Assembly (NCBI GenBank): GCA_963703015.1 | Contig: OY969779.1 | Span: 434,001 to 498,000, forward strand | Source of the DNA: Methanobacterium_B sp963703015 | GTDB lineage: Archaea; Methanobacteriota; Methanobacteria; Methanobacteriales; Methanobacteriaceae | Direction: 5' to 3' | Length of the DNA: 64,000 bases | Part shown: in pieces, positions 9,018 through 17,379 of the stretch | How positions within the stretch are numbered: the first letter of the stretch is position 1 | How the letters are laid out: each line of letters opens with the position of its first letter | Notes under the pieces: model-generated | Told to the model about the DNA's origin: nothing | What the model saw: only the letters and a program-made list of their open reading frames with translations | The model's database searches: none | Position numbers and translations under genes: made by a program

Positions 9018-9827
9018 TCATTTAAGATCTGTTTTGTTGATAGCAAATCCACCAACTAAACTGAGTACTCCTAGAAGTGCTGGTAGAATAGGTAATCCTG
9101 TGTGTTGCATTGGAATTGAATTTGCACTGGTTAAATTGGCGTTTTCAGAAAGATTTCTGCCATCTCCACCGTTACCACCATTACCTGCGAGTTCAGGTTG
9201 TTCCGCTGTTAATGTATATTCATCTGTTCCATTATCGTCGGATGATCCATCATCAATTCCGTTGTCGTAAACATCACCTGAACCATTGTCAGAGTCATCT
9301 ACACCAGGGTCATCTATTTCATCCGATCCAGCTGCTAATGGTGTGTTTCCGTCTGCTAATTCATATGTTGCTAATGTGTAATAAATATCAGTTGGGTTTG
9401 TATTGTCAGATCCAGAATCGTCTGCATTGGAATCATCAGTCCCTAGGTCATCTGCCGAGAATTTTTCTAGAGTTAGAGTTCTGTATGCACTACCTAATGG
9501 TTCGTAAACAGGGTCTACTGTATAAGAATCATCTACACCAGAATCATCAGCACCAGAATCATCTACACCAGAATCATCTACACCAGAATCATCTACACCA
9601 GAATCATCTACACCAGAATCATCAGCACCAGAATCATCAGCACCAGAATCATCAGCACCAGAATCATCAGATATGAATCCTAAGTCCGTGGTTGTTTGAT
9701 CTGCTTGTTGTAAATTTGTATTATCTACAGTATTTACTTCATTTGGGTTTGTAGCATAACTCCCTGATACACATACCAGAAGAGTAATTAGTACCCCCAA
9801 AATTTTGAATATTTGAATTCCATTCAA
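9018..9827 (-). CDS. Secreted Asp-rich DDSG-repeat surface protein with possible sortase signal
   Basis: 269 aa. The TTG start at 9827 follows GGGAGGT by 8 bases. Signal peptide at residues 1-25. About residues 53-101 are DDSGA/DDSGV units, strongly acidic and likely calcium-binding, with more Asp-rich segments after. The C-terminus has PMQHTGLP, a hydrophobic stretch LLGVLSLVGGFAINK and a short polar tail, the layout of a sortase-processed or membrane-anchored adhesin; methanobacterial adhesins with similar ends are known. A sortase-like gene is at 45954. Likely a surface or wall-associated protein; no enzymatic domain is visible. Confidence 0.75.
   Translation of the reverse strand: MNGIQIFKILGVLITLLVCVSGSYATNPNEVNTVDNTNLQQADQTTTDLGFISDDSGADDSGADDSGADDSGVDDSGVDDSGVDDSGVDDSGADDSGVDDSYTVDPVYEPLGSAYRTLTLEKFSADDLGTDDSNADDSGSDNTNPTDIYYTLATYELADGNTPLAAGSDEIDDPGVDDSDNGSGDVYDNGIDDGSSDDNGTDEYTLTAEQPELAGNGGNGGDGRNLSENANLTSANSIPMQHTGLPILPALLGVLSLVGGFAINKTDLK
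9525..9669 (-). repeat. 15-bp tandem repeat encoding DDSG[A/V]
   Basis: Nearly ten 15-bp units, on the plus strand of the form CACCAGAATCATCWR, nearly identical at the DNA level and differing mainly in the codon that decides Ala or Val. Such identity predicts copy-number change by slippage. Confidence 0.9.
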
Positions 9828-10077
9828 AATAATTTACCTCCCTTTTCACTCCAAACCTTAGATTTTTTTCCGCAAGCACTATTACCGCCCCAATACCTTA
9901 TATATATTTGGGTAGTTCTTTCCAAAAAAAAGCATTTGATAACCAATATTTTTGAAAATAAAGCCTTTAAAATCGATTTAATTATGGAGTTGCAGATCTT
10001 TGTAATTCGATCAGTAATCAAGTGATGAATAACATTAAAAGAAGAAAAAAAATAGGTTATTGGATAACCATTCTGTC

Positions 10078-10860
10078 TTAATCGTAGCTAGAGCCTCCGC
10101 CATAATATTTAGCAGTATTTACACCACTTTTAACATAATCTATGTTAATATATCCATTATTGTAGTAATACTGGAGTTCAGAGGCATGTAAAAGCTCATA
10201 ATTTGTGTAAGGACTTTCCAGATATGGGAATATTAGTCCTGTGATACAGTAGATATAAGCGGGGATTATTCCATAGGTTTTTGTCAATATTTGGAAGTAA
10301 AGTGGAAAACCACATCCTGGAGCTATAACTGGATTGTCTGTACGTACTGTTCCATGCCATACCATAGGGATAGGGCCGTTTTGGTTGTGTTGTTTTGCTA
10401 CCTTTTGAACATGTTTCATCATATCATTATAGTTATCGTACACAACACCATCAGACATGTACTTGTATCTGCCATCAGGAACACCAAATAGCGCCACCTT
10501 TAATGAATCCATGAAATTGGTCTGGTTCAAACTAGTAGAACCGCCTCCTTGTGTGTCTATAAAGGCAACTTCTATTATGTAAACCCCATCTGGATCCGTT
10601 GTACTATTAACACCATCTTCTAAATAGCTGGAATACGTTGAACTTCCTGCGAAGTGAACAACCAAAGCACATTTGGAGTTATGTTCTTCTGCATACTTTG
10701 CAAGCAATACAGAATGAGGATGTCCAGGGTACATATCAGGATTTTCAAGTTTAACAAATGAAAGTCTTCCCAGGGGTTGGATAGGCCCAAATAGGGTTAT
10801 TACAAATGAAAACACCAAAACCAATGCTACTGCACCAATAATTACAGTGGAAAACTTCAT
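10078..10860 (-). CDS. Membrane-anchored secreted protein of unknown function
   Basis: 260 aa. MKFSTVIIGAVALVLVFSFV is a signal anchor; the rest is outside the cell. It contains KCALVVHFAGSSTYSSYLED, PMVWHGTVRTDNP, several Cys-free beta-like stretches and a Tyr/Gly-rich tail. The start follows GGTGAT by six bases. I recognise no family. His, Asp and Gly-rich loops would allow an enzyme, but nothing points to a specific one. Stands alone between divergent intergenic regions. Confidence 0.7.
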   Translation of the reverse strand: MKFSTVIIGAVALVLVFSFVITLFGPIQPLGRLSFVKLENPDMYPGHPHSVLLAKYAEEHNSKCALVVHFAGSSTYSSYLEDGVNSTTDPDGVYIIEVAFIDTQGGGSTSLNQTNFMDSLKVALFGVPDGRYKYMSDGVVYDNYNDMMKHVQKVAKQHNQNGPIPMVWHGTVRTDNPVIAPGCGFPLYFQILTKTYGIIPAYIYCITGLIFPYLESPYTNYELLHASELQYYYNNGYINIDYVKSGVNTAKYYGGGSSYD

Positions 10861-11175
10861 TTTTTTATCACCAAAGAATCTGAATTATATTAAAATTACA
10901 CAATTATTCAAATTTAATATGAACTGCTTTTTTTTAAATATTTATTCTATTTTTTAATATCTCGAAGAATATTATTAAATTGGAAATTTATTCCATTACA
11001 AATAATTAACTTTCTATGATAAATATCTAACACTCATATAAGTAATTAGCAGATCAATCAGCCATATAAATAAATGAAACTATATTGTACCAATAAATTT
11101 CTAGTTCATTGGCCAAAAATTAAATAAAAGCATGATCTTATTTTATTTTATGATCTCAAATTAAAGTTTGTTTTA
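10861..11175. other. AT-rich intergenic region
   Basis: Divergent region between the minus-strand secreted protein and the decayed C39-like gene. No gene or RNA recognised. Confidence 0.4.
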
Positions 11176-11894
11176 ATGGTTTTATCACTAGTAATTGTAG
11201 CTGTACCACTGGGTGTTTATTCCGAAACAACCAACAGTTCAACAGACAATAATTCCAATACAAACTTAATGAACAGTCAGAATCTTTCACATAATAATAC
11301 TACTATTCTTAAGGTACCTGACCTTTTAGCTCCCACAACAAACTCAACCGGCCCCACTGCAAGCAAGAAGTTTTAGCCTATTATGGAACTAATATTGGGA
11401 TCGATAAATTAGTTAACCTAACCAACAACACTGAAAATGGAACCTTCCCAAGTAACATAGTCGAAGCTGCAAATTCTTTAGGTTTCCAAAGTGAGATAAA
11501 AGAAAATATGAGCCTTGAAGATCTACAAAAATATGTAGAACAGAGCATACCAGTTATTGTGAATATTCAGGCGGGAATAAACGCAACAGAAAACATTAAC
11601 TGGACCAGTTCTCAGCAAAACGGAGAATACATGGTAATTGTTGGTGTTGACAGTCAGAATGTTTATCTGGAAGATTCAACCAACCTTGGAAGCGTTGGCT
11701 ACGTTCCAAATCAAGAATTTTTAGATAGGTGGCATGCAACCTTTCAAAATGGAACAAACTCCACAAACAGCAGCACAAATACAAGTAACACAACCAACAG
11801 CACCAATTTTAATAGTTTGTTCTACAGCCACATGGGGATAATTGTTACAGGTGGTAGCTCAACAACACCACCTTTATTCATAAAACTAAATTAA
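11176..11894 (+). pseudogene. C39-peptidase-like secreted protein, frameshifted and lacking the usual Cys
   Basis: The first frame (11176-11376) gives a hydrophobic start, an Asn/Ser/Thr-rich linker and NSTGPTASKKF before TAG. A one-base shift at about 11370 continues as VLAYYGTNIGIDKLVNLTNN through IPVIVNIQAGI and GEYMVIVGVDSQNVYLEDS to the stop at 11894. This order is that of the C39-like papain fold found in methanobacterial surface proteins. The residue before GPTA, where the nucleophile Cys belongs, is Thr, so catalysis is doubtful even if the frame were repaired. No good Shine-Dalgarno was seen. Likely a dying paralogue, or a non-catalytic binding version. Confidence 0.7.
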
Positions 11895-11957
11895 ACAGGA
11901 CACAATATACAATCCTCTAAACAGCCAGGATTCATTTAACCAACTAAACAAAAATAG

Positions 11958-12431
11958 TTATTTACTGGGTGCTCCTCCAGCTCCACCCAAATTCTTGCCA
12001 TTTTTTGCATCAATATCTATTTCTCCAACCTTGGTTCTATTTTGAACTACTGGAACGATATAAACCATTTTATTATTGTATTTAACGAGCATAGGTGTTC
12101 CAGGACTAGCTCCAGGTTGTTTTATGAATTTTTTTGCCAATAATTTAGCTTTAAAACTTGATAAAATATGTCCAGTAGAATTAATTTTTTTATTGGATGA
12201 TACTGATACAGTACGGGTTGATGGCAGGTTTGAATAGTTACTAGATGTTTGACCAGATATCTGATTTGGTAACTGATTTGATAATGGTTGATATAGTGGC
12301 TGGCTTGTCTGTTTAGAAGTGTTAACATCAGAAATAGCAAAGGCCACAATTAGAACTCCAGATAAAGCAATAAACATTGTAAACAATAAGACTGCCCTTC
12401 CAAACATTTTATTTGAACCTCCCAAAAACAT
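11958..12431 (-). CDS. Membrane-anchored PepSY-like protein
   Basis: 157 aa. A transmembrane segment (about residues 12-33), a Ser/Gln/Asn-rich linker, then a compact PepSY-like domain ending VGEIDIDAKNGKNLGGAGG. The end is shared with the protein at 15155-15526 (AGEIDIDAETGRNLGGAGG), so the two are paralogues. PepSY domains act as inhibitors or helpers of secreted peptidases; in this region they lie among secreted C39-like and C71-like proteins, which may be partners. That link is inference from position only. Confidence 0.75.
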   Translation of the reverse strand: MFLGGSNKMFGRAVLLFTMFIALSGVLIVAFAISDVNTSKQTSQPLYQPLSNQLPNQISGQTSSNYSNLPSTRTVSVSSNKKINSTGHILSSFKAKLLAKKFIKQPGASPGTPMLVKYNNKMVYIVPVVQNRTKVGEIDIDAKNGKNLGGAGGAPSK

Positions 12432-12862
12432 TTGTTAGAAAAATTTGCCATCACTAAAATAGCTAAATTCATCCTATTACATACTACTTCATCATGACTA
12501 ATATAATTTTCCAAATGAATTAACTCTAAAAAAATAACAAGTATTACACCTTAAATTACACTAAATCACCATATTAATAGGAATAATTACGTAAAATTGA
12601 AAATAATAGGGCGAATAAAAAAATGTTAGGAAAAACTATCTGAAAATAGAAGTTTTTGTGAATATAATCACGAAGATCCTTTGATCTTTCAAATTGGAAA
12701 ATAGTATGAATCAATTCAGAAACAAATATGGATTGTAGTATGTGTGAATTAAAAAAATATTGATTAAAAAGTCAAAATAAAGCTTTATTAGTGAAAATGA
12801 TTAAATTTTATAAAATTCATCATTCTTATCTAAAAAACAAGCTTCAATTTGAATTTTTAGTA
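12432..12862. other. AT-rich intergenic region
   Basis: No gene, RNA or strong hairpin was recognised. Confidence 0.4.
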
Positions 12863-13084
12863 TTATTCTACGATATCAGCAAATCCAAAGTTTCTTCTTA
12901 CTGAGTTAACACGAACTTTAACTTCGTCGCCAACTTTAGCACCTGCAACAAAAACTACAAAACCTTCGATACGAGCGATTCCATCGCCATCTCTTCCGGT
13001 ATCTTCAATTTTAACATCGTATTCTCCGCCTTCTTTAATTGGGGCGTCATTTCCTCTATCATTTCCGTAGCTATTTCCAAACAA
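12863..13084 (-). CDS. TRAM-domain RNA-binding protein
   Basis: 73 aa: a Gly/Asn/Arg-rich N-terminus, then the TRAM barrel YDVKIEDTGRDGDGIARIEG, VVFVAGAKVGDEVKVRV and a C-terminal NFGFADIVE. Small TRAM proteins of this type are abundant in methanogens and act as RNA chaperones in the cold. The best start is the TTG at 13084 (MFGNSYGNDRGN), because GGAAGTGAT precedes it by five bases; the longer frame begins inside this Shine-Dalgarno. Length is normal for the family. Confidence 0.92.
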   Translation of the reverse strand: MFGNSYGNDRGNDAPIKEGGEYDVKIEDTGRDGDGIARIEGFVVFVAGAKVGDEVKVRVNSVRRNFGFADIVE

Positions 13085-13321
13085 AATTATCACTTCCAAA
13101 TTTTAGTCCATAAAGACTTGATAGCCTATTATAGACGTAATTAATTTGGTTTTTTGAGCATATAAAGTAATAGGATTTGAGGGGGTTTTTTTATAAAATA
13201 ATTTTTGTATAACGAAAAAAACTGAATATTGATCAACTAGATCCTAATAATTTTAGAAATTCTAGAAATTAAGAAAAAATTGAAGATTAGTAATTATCAT
13301 ATATACAGTAGGAGACTGAAT

Positions 13322-13576
13322 ATGGAAAATAAAAAAACCACTGGTAAAAAACTTTTAGATTCAATTAAAGAAAGAAGGAAATTGTTTCATTCTAAAGCAC
13401 GCTTTCCTAACGCTATTTTAATCAATCCCCAAGAATACTTTGTTTTAAAGGACTTTATAAACAGTGAAAATACAGGGCCATTTAAACAGATTTTAGATCT
13501 TGCCATCTTCGTTTCTGAAGACATTTCTAGATTTAAATTGATACGTACCTACGATCATGATGATTGTTCTGTTTAA
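13322..13576 (+). CDS. Hypothetical protein
   Basis: 84 aa beginning MENKKTTGKKLLDSIKERRK, charged at the N-terminus and more hydrophobic after. The ATG at 13322 is preceded by TAGGAG, which decides it over the upstream ATG-like start at 13280. NPQEYFVLKDFINS and IRTYDHDD are visible but no family was recognised. No membrane segment. Stands alone. Confidence 0.65.
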   Translation: MENKKTTGKKLLDSIKERRKLFHSKARFPNAILINPQEYFVLKDFINSENTGPFKQILDLAIFVSEDISRFKLIRTYDHDDCSV

Positions 13577-14098
13577 TTTAGAAAAGTTATACTCAAAACT
13601 ACAGTTTGTCTGTTAATTGCTGACGGGATTTAAAGGAGGGTGAGTAATTAACATAGATCCACGATATATCTCATTAGTTAGTGTTATTTTAATTTAATTT
13701 ATTGTATTTGTTAATTAAAATCCATACTAACCAGTTTAACATGTTGACAATCTTATTATAAAGACCAATATCGAGTTTTTTTAGGATAAGTATTAATTCT
13801 AGGGTTTTAAGAAATTCAAGAGTAGAATCTTCCCCATAAATAAGTATCATAAATGGCTATTTTTTAAAAATAAGTTTCAAGGAATAATTTTTTGTAAAAA
13901 ACAGTTATTATCTGACTATTCTGTTAATCTTGTTTATGAAACCGTTAAATACGGGATTAAATTAAAAACAGACCCCTAATCTGGTTTTTTTACCATCCAT
14001 GAATAGTAAAGTATATATACCTTAACTTTATAACTTAACTCTGTATTCAAAACCCTAAATATAATTTTTTTAAGGATTTTGAACGCGGAGGCGGTATA
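13577..14098. other. Intergenic region with orphan Shine-Dalgarno-ATT and the promoter of the next gene
   Basis: AAAGGAGGGTGA at 13633-13643 is followed by ATT at 13647 and only 16 codons (NIDPRYISLVSVILI) before TAA; see the findings. A TATA-like GTATATATAC at 14011-14020 would give a leader of about 60 bases before the ATT start at 14099. No other gene. Confidence 0.5.
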
Positions 14099-15133
14099 AT
14101 TAAGCGAAAAATATTGTATTCTGCCCTATTACTATTTGCTTTAGTTTTGGTAGTAAATGCAAATACTACAACTGCAGCATCTGTAAATCAAACAAATGGG
14201 AGCAGTTCAGTTTATAAAGTTGGAAATAATAACACAGTATCCAACATAACATCAACTGACACTAATAAATCAGTTAACTCCATTTCTAAGGTTGCAGTAA
14301 ACTCAACAACCAAACCTAAAATAAACAGTACAATGGCAGCAGGAGAGCCTGTGAAAGTTAATGGATTAACATTAACCCAAATGAAGGATGGAATCAGTAG
14401 AGCCGAAGCATTTTACAAGAAAAACGGCAGATTACCCAAATACCTAGCATTTGGAAGCAGAAACATATCAATAACAACATTCCAAAAAAACATAGCAACA
14501 CAGGGACTTAAAATCAACACATCGACAAATACAAAGATAAACGGATTGACAATTGCACAGATTAAAGAAGGAATTTCAAGGGCTGAATCATTTTACAAGA
14601 AAAACGGCAGATTACCCAAATACCTAGCATTTGGAAGCAGAAACATATCAATAACAACATTCCAAAAAAACGTTGCAACAGCAGGGCTCAAGATCAACAC
14701 AAGCTCAAACAACAAGATAGACACAAGTTCAGTATCAGCATTGGCAGCATCTCTTAAAAAAGGTTCATCAACACAGTACGAAACAGCAACAAAAATATTC
14801 AACTGGGTCAGAGACCATATCAAATACTCATTTTATTACAACAGTAAGTATGGAGCATCTGGAACATTGAAGAATAGAACTGGAAACTGCTGTGATACAG
14901 CAAACCTTATGGTTGCATTGGCAAGAGCTGCAGGAATTCAAGCCAGATACTTACACGGAACCTGTAAATTTTCGAGTGGTACCTGGTATGGACATGTATG
15001 GGCCCAGTTATTTGTAAATGGTAAATGGGTTAATGCAGATGGTACAAGTACCAGAAACTCTCTGGGAGTTGTTAAAAATTGGAACACAGCCACCTACACA
15101 TTACATGGCATATACCAAACACTGCCTTTTTAA
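14099..15133 (+). CDS. Secreted pseudomurein endoisopeptidase-like protein (C71-type) with two PMBR, ATT start
   Basis: 344 aa if started at ATT 14099, seven bases after GGAGG; this gives a regular signal peptide, KRKILYSALLLFALVLVVNA. Two nearly identical pseudomurein-binding repeats lie at about residues 87-135 and 147-195. The C-terminal transglutaminase-like domain has GNCCD (Cys264), GHVWAQ (His299) and NADGTS (Asp314), and ends HGIYQTLPF, as in the phage enzymes PeiW and PeiP that cut the Ala-Lys isopeptide bond of pseudomurein. As a chromosomal gene it is probably an autolysin for growth or division. The nearest usual start is TTG 14114, 22 bases from the Shine-Dalgarno and inside the signal peptide. 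Confidence 0.87.
   Translation: MKRKILYSALLLFALVLVVNANTTTAASVNQTNGSSSVYKVGNNNTVSNITSTDTNKSVNSISKVAVNSTTKPKINSTMAAGEPVKVNGLTLTQMKDGISRAEAFYKKNGRLPKYLAFGSRNISITTFQKNIATQGLKINTSTNTKINGLTIAQIKEGISRAESFYKKNGRLPKYLAFGSRNISITTFQKNVATAGLKINTSSNNKIDTSSVSALAASLKKGSSTQYETATKIFNWVRDHIKYSFYYNSKYGASGTLKNRTGNCCDTANLMVALARAAGIQARYLHGTCKFSSGTWYGHVWAQLFVNGKWVNADGTSTRNSLGVVKNWNTATYTLHGIYQTLPF
14409..14491 (+). repeat. 83-bp exact direct repeat, copy 1
   Basis: Identical to 14589-14671, 180 bases away, both in frame and each covering most of a pseudomurein-binding repeat. Identity without even silent changes suggests recent duplication or gene conversion. Confidence 0.9.
14589..14671 (+). repeat. 83-bp exact direct repeat, copy 2
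   Basis: Second copy of the repeat at 14409-14491. The flanking bases on both sides have diverged. Confidence 0.9.
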
Positions 15134-15154
15134 TGTAAACAGGAGATAAAGTCT

Positions 15155-15526
15155 ATGAAAAAAGCAATAGCTGTGACTTTGGTGGTTGTAGTGGTAATTA
15201 TCGGGGTGGCAATGGCCATAAATAGCACTGCAAATTCCAAGAATTCCCCAAACTCAACGAGTTCAGATACAGCAAATGTTAATGTTGGAAATATAAGTAC
15301 CAGCAACAACCAGAGTGTGGATAATATGATATCTTCATCAGAAGCTCAAAAGAAAGCAAGTGAATACATCAATCAATCTGGTGCATATGCCAGCACACCA
15401 AAACTAGTCAATCAAAACGGAACAATGGTTTATATTGTGCCTGTAATTTACAATGGACAAACAGCAGGTGAAATTGATATAGATGCAGAAACAGGGCGTA
15501 ACTTAGGAGGAGCTGGAGGAGTATAA
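15155..15526 (+). CDS. Membrane-anchored PepSY-like protein
   Basis: 123 aa. Signal anchor at residues 3-24, then an Asn/Ser linker and a PepSY-like domain with SEAQKKASEYINQSGAYAST, TMVYIVPVIYNGQTAGEIDI and the end GRNLGGAGG. It follows the C71-like gene by 21 bases and has its own CAGGAGAT site, so both may be one transcript; an inhibitor or assistant of that peptidase is a reasonable guess. Paralogue at 11958-12431. Confidence 0.78.
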   Translation: MKKAIAVTLVVVVVIIGVAMAINSTANSKNSPNSTSSDTANVNVGNISTSNNQSVDNMISSSEAQKKASEYINQSGAYASTPKLVNQNGTMVYIVPVIYNGQTAGEIDIDAETGRNLGGAGGV

Positions 15527-16197
15527 TTTCCCATCTTCTAATTTTTTAATTTTTTTTAAATAAATTCTTATTTATAAATTAAATTGTTTTTAATGATTTC
15601 AACCAAATCAATCCATTTCATAAAATAATTCTTTACCATAACCATAGACCCTTTTTAAAGTTTATAACATTTAACACCCCATTACAGAGAATTTCACAAA
15701 ACTATGGATTAATGAAGCTGTATTTTAACAAAACAAGCAAGAATTTCAACAGCATATGGATTGAACTCAAACAAGTTTCAAAATCTAACAAATTGATAAG
15801 ATTCAACCAGTATGGACAGTGCACACATTTGCATAACTTCTAAAACAGCCCTTAAAAAGGGAGTGACTTACAAATTGAGAGTTCACTCCAACAGTATCAA
15901 GGATGACACTGGAAATGGACTTTCAAAAGCCCACGTAAAACCTTTAAGTTCTAAACAAATCCAACTCTTTTTCATTTTTTTTGTTCATTAAACTCTTTTT
16001 TCAATTAACTAAGAAAATTTTTTTTACCATACTACCACCATCCATTTGCTACATACTCTCAGCCCACATATTCCTCATTAAACTTTAGGGTTCATTTCAT
16101 AGTTGAACCAAATTTGGGAATGATTTGGGTGTAACTAGGAATAATCTTGTGTAGAATGTTGGTATAAATACATAAATACTGTTATTAAACAAAAATT
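15527..16197. other. Intergenic region containing a decayed Ig-like domain and the next promoter
   Basis: Besides the remnant at 15700-15975, the stretch holds TATAAATA at 16163-16170, 28 bases before the ATG of the permease. The permease message would have almost no leader. Confidence 0.5.
15700..15975 (+). pseudogene. Remnant of a Big_5/SbsA-type Ig-like domain
   Basis: Pieces in shifting frames align in order with the Ig-like domain seen in the gene at 21307: INEAVF, then NSIWIELKQVSKSNKLIRF, then ITSKTALKKGVTYKLRVHS and SIKDDTGNGLSKAHVKPLSS. Stops and frame changes separate the pieces, so no protein can be made. It is what is left of another secreted repeat protein. Confidence 0.7.
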
Positions 16198-17379
16198 ATG
16201 AAATTTAGGAATTTAATCTTAAAAAACATATTTAGAAATAAGTCAAGGAGTTTATTGGCCATTATTGGCATTGCCATTGGAGTTGCTGCAGTAGTAGGGC
16301 TTGGAATGGTCACTGACAACCTTTCTAAATCAACAGAAAATGCTTTAACAGCAGGTGCGGGTGATTTTTCAGTTATTGCTGCAACCGGACAAAATAATGG
16401 AGGGGGTCCTCCAGGTGGTATGGGTGGTGATCAAGTCATAAACCAAACCAAGGTGACTGAGATAAGTAAGATAACAGGTGTTGGAAGTGCAGTGGGAGTA
16501 CTTAGAACATCGGTGGATCTATCCAACAGCACCAACACAACAACAAATTCAACGTCTGGACCTTCAGATTTCAGATCAATGACTTCTATAATAGGAATTG
16601 ATAGCAGCTCCATAAGCATGGATGATATAGTTTTAACCAACGGCACAGTCTACTCAAACAACAACGAAGTCATAATCGGTAAAACAGCAGCACAGGAAAT
16701 GAACAAAACCGTGGGAGACAACATCAGCATATCAAACAACACCTTTGAAATCACAGGTATCTATGAAACAGGTAACTTTATAGATGATCGGGGAATTGTA
16801 ATGTCATTAGACACCCTTCAAAGTTTAACCAATAAAACTGGAGAGGTTTCACTCATCATTGTTAAGGCAAGTAATGGCACAGATGCAACAAGCCTCGCAA
16901 CCAAAATCCAAAATAACTATCCCAACCAGTTAACAACCTCCACTTCATTATCAGGAATGGATAGGATGAACAATGGTCTAGATGTAATAAATTCAGGTTC
17001 ATGGGCAGTATCCCTACTTGCTATGTTAGTAGGTGGGATAATTGTAATCATAACCATGTTAAAAGCTGTTGCTGAAAGAACCAGAGAAATAGGAGTATTA
17101 AGAGCTGTGGGATGGACACAAAAAAGGATAATTGCCATGATCATGGGTGAATCCCTTGTACTGGCATTTATGGCTGTTTTTGTTGGCCTGATAATTGGAG
17201 TGGGAATAGTAGAACTTCTGAGCATAACCAATATTTTAAGGGGAATAATGCCTGCATTTTCAATATTCCTTTTCTTAAAGGGAATAGGAGTAGCTTTATT
17301 ACTTGGAATCCTTGGAGGAATTTATCCCGCATACAGAGCAAGCAGATTATCACCTACAGAGGCGTTGCGTTATGAATGA
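16198..17379 (+). CDS. MacB/FtsX-type ABC exporter permease
   Basis: 393 aa. N-terminal helix at about residues 17-40, a large extracellular MacB-PCD domain with Gly-rich and Asn/Thr-rich loops, then three helices (about 262-285, 315-340, 352-380) in the FtsX domain, ending YRASRLSPTEALRYE. Its stop overlaps the start of the ATPase gene (17372). Such transporters push substrates off the membrane or help lipoprotein and peptide export. A nearly parallel pair is at 43556-45401. Start ATG 16198 lies close to the TATA box, so the message is nearly leaderless. Confidence 0.92.
   Translation: MKFRNLILKNIFRNKSRSLLAIIGIAIGVAAVVGLGMVTDNLSKSTENALTAGAGDFSVIAATGQNNGGGPPGGMGGDQVINQTKVTEISKITGVGSAVGVLRTSVDLSNSTNTTTNSTSGPSDFRSMTSIIGIDSSSISMDDIVLTNGTVYSNNNEVIIGKTAAQEMNKTVGDNISISNNTFEITGIYETGNFIDDRGIVMSLDTLQSLTNKTGEVSLIIVKASNGTDATSLATKIQNNYPNQLTTSTSLSGMDRMNNGLDVINSGSWAVSLLAMLVGGIIVIITMLKAVAERTREIGVLRAVGWTQKRIIAMIMGESLVLAFMAVFVGLIIGVGIVELLSITNILRGIMPAFSIFLFLKGIGVALLLGILGGIYPAYRASRLSPTEALRYE

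Noticed and set aside
9110..9676. 188-aa His-rich plus-strand frame
   Set aside because: It is the antisense of the DDSG repeat gene; its HQNHLHQN repeats simply mirror that tandem repeat and it has no ribosome-binding site.
17303..17371. N-terminal extension of the ABC ATPase
   Set aside because: It overlaps the permease C-terminus in another frame; family proteins start at the Met at 17372.
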